Made by a program: the position numbers and the translations under genes. From assembly GCA_910579575.1 (NCBI GenBank), contig CAJTUM010000001.1:238132-302131 (forward strand): a stretch of DNA of 64,000 nucleotides, in the 5' to 3' direction. Origin of the DNA: an uncultured Eubacteriales bacterium (GTDB taxonomy: Bacteria > Bacillota > Clostridia > Oscillospirales > Butyricicoccaceae). This document shows positions 59,253 through 64,000 of this stretch, piece by piece; the first letter of the stretch is position 1; every line of letters starts with the position of its first letter. The notes under the pieces were generated by a model, which searched no databases, had not been told where the DNA came from, and worked only from the letters and a program-made list of their open reading frames with translations.

Positions 59253-61562
59253 CTATTTGACCAAAATCATGGTAGCCACAAATTCGTCGCCTTTGTAAGA
59301 GCCAAATACTTGCAGCTGGTCGCCGGGCTGGATGTTATCCAAAGTCAGATTGGCGCCGTTGACCCGCATGATTTTTGCCGCGGCAGGGGCGGAGACAGAG
59401 ACCCGGTTGTCTACGCGGGCGCTGTCTGTCTCCAACAGAATCGCCCTGTCGGAAACGTTGACAAATAAAACGGAACCCAGCAGTTCGCCGGTAGCCGGCG
59501 TTCCGCCGGTGAGTTTGACTTCGGTAATCAGGCCGTTGACCGCCGTCAGAGTGACGGAGCCGCCCACTGCGTCAGATAGATCGATTTTCGTGCTGCCGTT
59601 GGTAACGCTGACGCCGGCGGCCAAGGTATAAGGGGTCGTTTCGCCGTTTTTGTCGGTTAGATACAGCAGGTTTCCAGAGGCGTCGAAGGAAATCCGCTCC
59701 ACTTTGCCGGAGATCGTTTCGCTTTTGGTTTTGGCCTCAATGACGGTTACTTTGCCGGCGGCAACAGTTACCGTCAGCGAGTCTGCGCTGGTCAGCCGGT
59801 CGATGGAGCTGGCTTTGCCGTCCCGCCGCACAGTGGGCAAACGGTTCGGGTTCAGGCTGAAAATAGAGATCCCGCCCAGATCGTCCTTGACCTCCAGCAC
59901 AATGGTATCGCCAAATTGCAGGCCGACCAGCGTGCCGACGGCGGTATAATTCCCTGTTTCCGCATAAAGCTCTGTGATGCGGTTGTCAACCAGTTTGATT
60001 GTCAGCAAACTGCCCTTGGGGATATTTTGATAGGTTGTTTCTTTGCCTTGGTTGACGATGCGGCAGCCTTGGGCCAACCGATAAGTAGCCGTTTTATTGT
60101 CGCTGACGCCGTTAACCCGCAGGGCGTTGGCGCCCTCATAGCTGACGGCGCTGTCATAAACGGCCTGGAGATATTGGGACCGGGCGTCCACATCGACGCT
60201 GGTCACCTTGCCGTCGTCGTGAGACACCCGCAGGGAAACCCAACGACCCTTGTGAGTTTCAGACAAAGCGGCCGCCGCGCCGTTGACTAAGATTTCCGCC
60301 GAATCGGGGATCTGGTAACGCGAAATAACGCCGGAAACGCTGTTGACCAGCAGGTCGTCGCCGTCAATATCCACAATCAGGCCAGTCTGCTCTGAGCCGC
60401 CGCCGGTGAGGCGCAGAGAGAGCAGCCGCCCCATGCCGTCGCTGACGCAGGAAGCGGCCCGATAGCCGGCGTCTGGGTCGATAATCGTCCGATCCCCCAG
60501 CTGACTGCCTGCCAGCACCTGAGTAAAACGGTCCAGAGTGAAGGTCTGGTTTTCGCCGCTGCTGTCCTTGACCACAATCTGGTTGTTAGAGATTTGAGAC
60601 ACAGTGCCCAGACTGGCCATGGGATTGGAAAGAATGGTCACGGACTCCGGCGCAGAGCTGTCTCCCGGTTGGCAGCGGACTCGGGCAAAGCCGCCTTCGG
60701 CGGCCTGAGAGGGTTGGATTTTGGCGCCGTCCTGATAGAAAGGAACATTGGAGGAGGCGCGGATTTTCTGGGTTTCGCCTTTGACGTCCCGCAGCGTCAG
60801 CAGATAGGATTCCCCGTCTGCCTGGCATTCGACCACCGTTCCCGCCGCAAAGGGATAAGAGGTGTAATCGGCAAATTCCGCCTCCAAGCCGTTGGACTGC
60901 ATATAGGCCATGGCTCGAGACAAGATAGCGGCCACCTGGGCCCGGGTCACTTGGCCCTTGGGCTGGAATTGGTTATTTTCCATGCCCTCCACCACCTTAA
61001 ATTTGGACAGCAGATAGACGGAGGAGCGGTTTTGGCTGGCCACGTCGTCGGCGTCTTGGAAGGGCAGAGAAACGCCCTGCAAGGTGGCGGCGGCAGGCCC
61101 CAGCTGCATAGCCCGGGCTGTATAGAGGGCCAGATTCTGGCGGCTGGCCGCTTTGCCGATTTGGCCAGAGGAAACCAGCTTGCTCAGCTCGCTTTCCGAC
61201 ACAATGCCCGCTTCCAGGCAGACGGCCAGGTTTTGGTAGGCCCAATCCGATTCGCCTTTCATGATTTCTTTGATCTTGGCGTTCCATTTGGAGGAAATCT
61301 GGGAAACCGGCGCGCCGCTTTCCATGCACAGCCGGGAAGCGAAGACCAAGGTCTCCAGGTTGGTCACCTGGGCGTCGGGTTTGAAGGTTCCGTCCTCATA
61401 TCCCTGGATTTTTCCTTTTTGTGAAAGCTCGTCAATATAAGTCTTGGCCCAGTGGCCGGCAGTATCGGTAAATCCCGCCGCAGACGCTTGGCCCAGCAGC
61501 AGCATGGCTGCCAGCGAGCCGGCCGCCAGCCGTTTCAATCCATTTTGGTTGTTGCGTTTCAT
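59253..61562 (-). CDS. Large SLH-domain surface protein
   Basis: 769 residues, exported. Signal peptide (about 1-29, ending ASA). SLH-type repeats at about 30-75 (FTDTAGHWAKTYIDELSQKG), 95-140 and 165-230 (FQDADDVA ... QVTRAQVAAILSRAMAYM) bind the wall. The remaining 530 residues are beta-rich repeats without an enzyme motif, several of the form VSQISNNQIVVKDSSGENQT and KVERISFDASGNLLYLTDKN. Probably a structural or adhesive S-layer-like protein. ATG behind AAGGAGG; own strong promoter. Confidence 0.87.
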   Translation of the reverse strand: MKRNNQNGLKRLAAGSLAAMLLLGQASAAGFTDTAGHWAKTYIDELSQKGKIQGYEDGTFKPDAQVTNLETLVFASRLCMESGAPVSQISSKWNAKIKEIMKGESDWAYQNLAVCLEAGIVSESELSKLVSSGQIGKAASRQNLALYTARAMQLGPAAATLQGVSLPFQDADDVASQNRSSVYLLSKFKVVEGMENNQFQPKGQVTRAQVAAILSRAMAYMQSNGLEAEFADYTSYPFAAGTVVECQADGESYLLTLRDVKGETQKIRASSNVPFYQDGAKIQPSQAAEGGFARVRCQPGDSSAPESVTILSNPMASLGTVSQISNNQIVVKDSSGENQTFTLDRFTQVLAGSQLGDRTIIDPDAGYRAASCVSDGMGRLLSLRLTGGGSEQTGLIVDIDGDDLLVNSVSGVISRYQIPDSAEILVNGAAAALSETHKGRWVSLRVSHDDGKVTSVDVDARSQYLQAVYDSAVSYEGANALRVNGVSDNKTATYRLAQGCRIVNQGKETTYQNIPKGSLLTIKLVDNRITELYAETGNYTAVGTLVGLQFGDTIVLEVKDDLGGISIFSLNPNRLPTVRRDGKASSIDRLTSADSLTVTVAAGKVTVIEAKTKSETISGKVERISFDASGNLLYLTDKNGETTPYTLAAGVSVTNGSTKIDLSDAVGGSVTLTAVNGLITEVKLTGGTPATGELLGSVLFVNVSDRAILLETDSARVDNRVSVSAPAAAKIMRVNGANLTLDNIQPGDQLQVFGSYKGDEFVATMILVK

Positions 61563-61661
61563 CGCGCGCCTCCTTCTGCCGGCGTTTGCCGGCGTCGCTT
61601 GTAGGAATGGGAGTCAAACGAGAAAGACCCGGGAAATCTGCTGGGCCTTTTCTCTGCCTTT

Positions 61662-61690
61662 ATTATAATGGTTTTCCGCTCCAATGGCAA
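61662..61690 (-). promoter_or_regulatory. Promoter of the large SLH protein gene
   Basis: On the - strand, TTGCCA, 17 nt, TATAAT, about 95 nt before the start. Confidence 0.75.
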
Positions 61691-61791
61691 GCGGCCCGGC
61701 AGTTTTCACAAACAGGACAAAATTTGGCGGAAGGGCCCGCCGCCCTTTTTGGCGCCTTTTTCGTTTGCCGGGAAAAAATGACGGAAAAGAT

Positions 61792-61820
61792 TTGCGCTGG
61801 GCGGGAAAGTGTACTATAAT
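61792..61820 (+). promoter_or_regulatory. Promoter of the amino acid ABC transporter operon
   Basis: TTGCGC, 17 nt, TATAAT. Confidence 0.72.
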
Positions 61821-61999
61821 GGTAGACGGAGCCGGCGGGGCTGGCGTCTGTCAAGGCGGCGTCGGGGTTGGGCCGCCGGAGGCAGGCGCGTCGGTCTGGG
61901 AGAGGCGGGTTTGCGGGGCGATTGCGGCGCCGCGCATCCGGCCGCCGCTTGCGCCTGCTCCGCAGAAACGCTTTTGATCGAAAGGAATGATGCAAATCA
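61821..61999 (+). other. GC-rich leader of the ABC transporter operon
   Basis: About 170 nt between the promoter and the permease start, with much self-complementary GC sequence. I could not match it to a riboswitch or attenuator, and no leader peptide with a good site is evident. Confidence 0.4.
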
Positions 62000-62677
62000 A
62001 TGATAGACCAAAGGTTATTGGAACTGTTGGCGGATTCTTTTTTTAAGATTCTGCTGCCTGGATTGGCTGTCACGATTCCGCTGACGGTGATTTCCTTTAG
62101 TCTGGCCATGGCGATTGCCGTGGCTGCGGCTTTGGTCCAGTTTGCCAATATCCGGGGCCTCAAGCAGCTGGCCCGGTTTTACATCTGGATTATCCGGGGC
62201 ACGCCGTTGTTGGTGCAGCTGTTCACTATTTTTTATGGTCTGCCCAACCTGGGCGTTGTCATTGCTCCCTTTCCGGCGGCTGTGGTGGTATTTTCTATCA
62301 ACGAAGGGGCTTACGCGGCGGAAATTATCCGAGCCGCTCTGGAATCTGTTCCGACCGGGCAGATGGAGGCCGGCTATTGCGTCGGCATGAGCTATTTGCA
62401 GATTATCCGGCGCATTGTGCTGCCTCAGGCGCTGCGCACAGCCTTCCCCTCTCTTTCCAATTCTTTAATTTCCATGCTGAAGGATACTTCCCTGGCTTCC
62501 ACTATCACTGTGGCGGAAATGCTGATGGTAACCCGCCGTATCGTGGCTCGGACATATGAACCGCTGGCCCTTTACTTGGAGGTAGGCTTGGTTTATCTGT
62601 TGTTCTGCACAGTAATCACCAAGCTGCAAAAAATAGGGGAACGAAAACTGAATTCTTACGGGCATCAGAAAGGATAA
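62000..62677 (+). CDS. Polar amino acid ABC transporter permease (HisM/GlnP type)
   Basis: 225 residues with about five membrane segments. The inner-membrane loop that docks the ATPase is AGYCVGMSYLQIIRRIVLPQ (EAA-type motif), and INEGAYAAEIIRAALESV precedes it, as in polar amino acid permeases. The ATG at 62000 lies behind GAAAGGAA. First of three genes permease, ATPase, binding protein. The substrate is an amino acid, not more precisely predictable. Confidence 0.92.
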   Translation: MIDQRLLELLADSFFKILLPGLAVTIPLTVISFSLAMAIAVAAALVQFANIRGLKQLARFYIWIIRGTPLLVQLFTIFYGLPNLGVVIAPFPAAVVVFSINEGAYAAEIIRAALESVPTGQMEAGYCVGMSYLQIIRRIVLPQALRTAFPSLSNSLISMLKDTSLASTITVAEMLMVTRRIVARTYEPLALYLEVGLVYLLFCTVITKLQKIGERKLNSYGHQKG

Positions 62678-62680
62678 ACT

Positions 62681-63430
62681 ATGCTGAAAGTGACAAATGT
62701 CCGCAAATCCTTCGGCAATCTGGAGATTTTAAAAGGCGTGGACCTGGATGTGAATCAGGGGGACGTTGTGGCTGTCCTGGGCCCCAGCGGCTCGGGCAAA
62801 ACCACGCTGCTGCGCTGCGTCAATTTTTTGGAACAGGCGGACCAGGGGACGATGGTCTTTGACGGCGAAACCTTTGAGATGGGCAAAATGGCCAGCAGGG
62901 ATATCGCCCGCATCCGCAAAAAGACCGCCTTTGTCTTCCAGGGATACAACCTGTTTTTCAACAAGACGGCGCTGCAAAATGTGACGGAAGGGCTGATTGT
63001 GGCCCGAAAAATGCCCAAAGACCAGGCGCTGGACATCGCCCGGCGGGCCCTGGACAAAGTGGGCATGGGGGACCGGGCGGACCACTACCCCAATCAGCTT
63101 TCCGGCGGCCAGCAGCAGCGAGTAGCCATCGCCAGAGCTTTGGCCGCTGATCCAGAAATTATCTTTTTCGACGAGCCCACCTCCGCCCTGGACCCGGAGC
63201 TTATCGGCGAAGTGTTGGCCGTTATGCGCCAGCTGGCCCAAGAGGGCATGACCATGCTGGTGGTGACCCACGAGATGAATTTTGCCCGGACGGTTTCCAA
63301 TAAAGTGATCTTTATGGAAAACGGCCTGGTGATTGAGCAAGGGACCTCTAAGGACTTTTTTGCCGCCCCCAAGGAGGAGCGGACCAAAGCCTTTTTGCGC
63401 ACAATAGCCGGTTATGCCGATCGAGGATAA
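62681..63430 (+). CDS. Polar amino acid ABC transporter ATPase (GlnQ type)
   Basis: 249 residues. Walker A GPSGSGKTT, Q loop FQGYNLF, signature LSGGQQQR, Walker B IIFFDEPTSALDPE and switch VTHEM, all intact. FLEQADQGTM and the overall length match the GlnQ/HisP subfamily. ATG at 62681 lies 4 nt after the permease stop, behind AAAGGAT. Powers uptake through the preceding permease. Confidence 0.95.
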   Translation: MLKVTNVRKSFGNLEILKGVDLDVNQGDVVAVLGPSGSGKTTLLRCVNFLEQADQGTMVFDGETFEMGKMASRDIARIRKKTAFVFQGYNLFFNKTALQNVTEGLIVARKMPKDQALDIARRALDKVGMGDRADHYPNQLSGGQQQRVAIARALAADPEIIFFDEPTSALDPELIGEVLAVMRQLAQEGMTMLVVTHEMNFARTVSNKVIFMENGLVIEQGTSKDFFAAPKEERTKAFLRTIAGYADRG

Positions 63431-63497
63431 CCGGGCGCGACCCTGCATAGCCATCAAACAAATCAAATCGCCAACCCCGAGCAAAGGAGAAAACAGA

Positions 63498-64000
63498 ATG
63501 AAACAGAACAAATGGATTGCCCTGGGCCTTGCAGCCGCTTTGTCCCTGGGCCTGTTTGCCGGCTGCGCCAAGGAAGAGGAAAAGCAAGACGACCAGCAGC
63601 CTCAGGATGAAAAAACAGAAAATCAAGATCAAAACGGCAGTCAGGACGCCGAAGGCGGCGACCTGCTCCAGCGAATTAAGGACAAGGGCGAAATTGTGGT
63701 GGCCATGGAAGGCACCTGGGCGCCCTGGACCTATCACGATGAAACCGACGCCCTGGTGGGCTACGATGTGGAGGTAGCCCAAGGCGTCGCCAAGCGGTTG
63801 GGCGTGGACGTTACTTTTGTGGAAGGCGAATGGGACGGCCTGTTGGCCGGCTTGGACGCAGGCCGCTATGACATCATGGTCAACGGCGTGGATATCACCG
63901 AGGAGCGGGCTGAAAAATACGATTTTTCCACTCCCTATGCCTATAATCGCACCGCCGTGGTCGTCAGCGGCGACAACGACGAGATTCAGTCTCTGGAGGA
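63498..64000 (+). CDS. Amino acid ABC transporter substrate-binding lipoprotein (partial)
   Basis: The 3' end runs off the window; 167 codons are visible. A lipoprotein signal ends LSLGLFAGC with the cysteine that is lipidated, followed by a long Gln/Asp/Glu-rich tether and then the SBP_bac_3 fold: KGEIVVAMEGTWAPWTYHDE, GYDVEVAQGVAKRLG, EWDGLLAGLDAGRYDIMVNG, TEERAEKYDFSTPY. This is the external receptor for the permease/ATPase pair. ATG at 63498 follows AAAGGAG. Confidence 0.94.
   Translation, partial: MKQNKWIALGLAAALSLGLFAGCAKEEEKQDDQQPQDEKTENQDQNGSQDAEGGDLLQRIKDKGEIVVAMEGTWAPWTYHDETDALVGYDVEVAQGVAKRLGVDVTFVEGEWDGLLAGLDAGRYDIMVNGVDITEERAEKYDFSTPYAYNRTAVVVSGDNDEIQSLE

Noticed and set aside
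61821..61999. Riboswitch in the ABC transporter leader
   Set aside because: GC-rich and self-complementary, but I found no match to a lysine, glycine, glutamine or T-box core and no terminator/antiterminator pair before the start codon.

Overview
The window reads as a stretch of chromosome from an anaerobic, amino-acid- and peptide-fermenting member of the Clostridia (Firmicutes). The support is indirect: strong AGGAGG-type ribosome binding sites on nearly every gene, S-layer homology (SLH) proteins, VanRS/PhoPR-type two-component systems, BlaI/BlaR1-type regulation, a rubredoxin-rubrerythrin oxygen-defence pair, and the coenzyme-B12 glutamate mutase / methylaspartate pathway. The base composition looks rather GC-rich for this group by eye, and a gut relative of the Oscillospirales is my guess, not a demonstrated identity. 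I saw no tRNA, rRNA, CRISPR array, transposase or intact prophage.

Layout. 0-14 kb: M29 aminopeptidase plus a deaminase, phosphosugar mutase, methylglyoxal synthase, isoaspartyl dipeptidase, a deformylase, an M20 dipeptidase, a divergent LspA-like protein, a PatB-type C-S lyase and the NAD(P)HX repair enzyme. 14.4-16.1 kb: BlaI/BlaR1 pair with visible operators. 16.1-19.6 kb: a degraded, partly AT-rich stretch holding several gene remnants, with rubredoxin/rubrerythrin and a papain-like protease between them. 19.6-30 kb: GrpB-like protein, phosphodiesterase, three response regulator/kinase pairs and an HtrA protease. 30 kb: a compact candidate type I toxin-antitoxin locus. 30.3-33.4 kb: two exported surface proteins behind a leader peptide and two near-identical 26-bp palindromes. 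33.4-37.2 kb: transporter, creatininase-family and N-acyl-D-amino acid deacylase operon. 37.5-39.3 kb: MgtC and asparaginase. 39.5-47.9 kb: glutamate mutase genes (S, L, E), methylaspartate ammonia-lyase, then a structured leader and an operon of DUF5058 protein, a second membrane protein and an AbgB-like amidohydrolase. 48-52.7 kb: LtaS-like polymerase, YbaK deacylase, TadA and an AT-rich orphan. 53-56.7 kb: three tandem M20D amidohydrolases. 57-61.6 kb: PLC-like protein, CofE-like protein and a large SLH protein. 61.8-64 kb: a polar amino acid ABC transporter running off the end.

How it fits together. The common thread is capture and breakdown of peptides and modified amino acids: aminopeptidase, isoaspartyl dipeptidase, five M20 hydrolases, D-acylase, asparaginase and ABC/MFS importers feed free amino acids, and glutamate enters the methylaspartate route. 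Methylglyoxal synthase, NAD(P)HX repair and rubrerythrin deal with metabolic and oxidative by-products. The surface layer is represented by three exported stalk/SLH proteins and an LtaS-like enzyme.

The less ordinary signals are in the spaces: a toxin mRNA with an opposing consensus promoter and terminator, contiguous hairpin arrays, at least two dispersed intergenic repeat families, twin palindromic operators, tandem 16-bp repeats before the glutamate mutase operon, an SD-hairpin-ATG arrangement before the asparaginase, and several genes whose composition changes abruptly part-way along.
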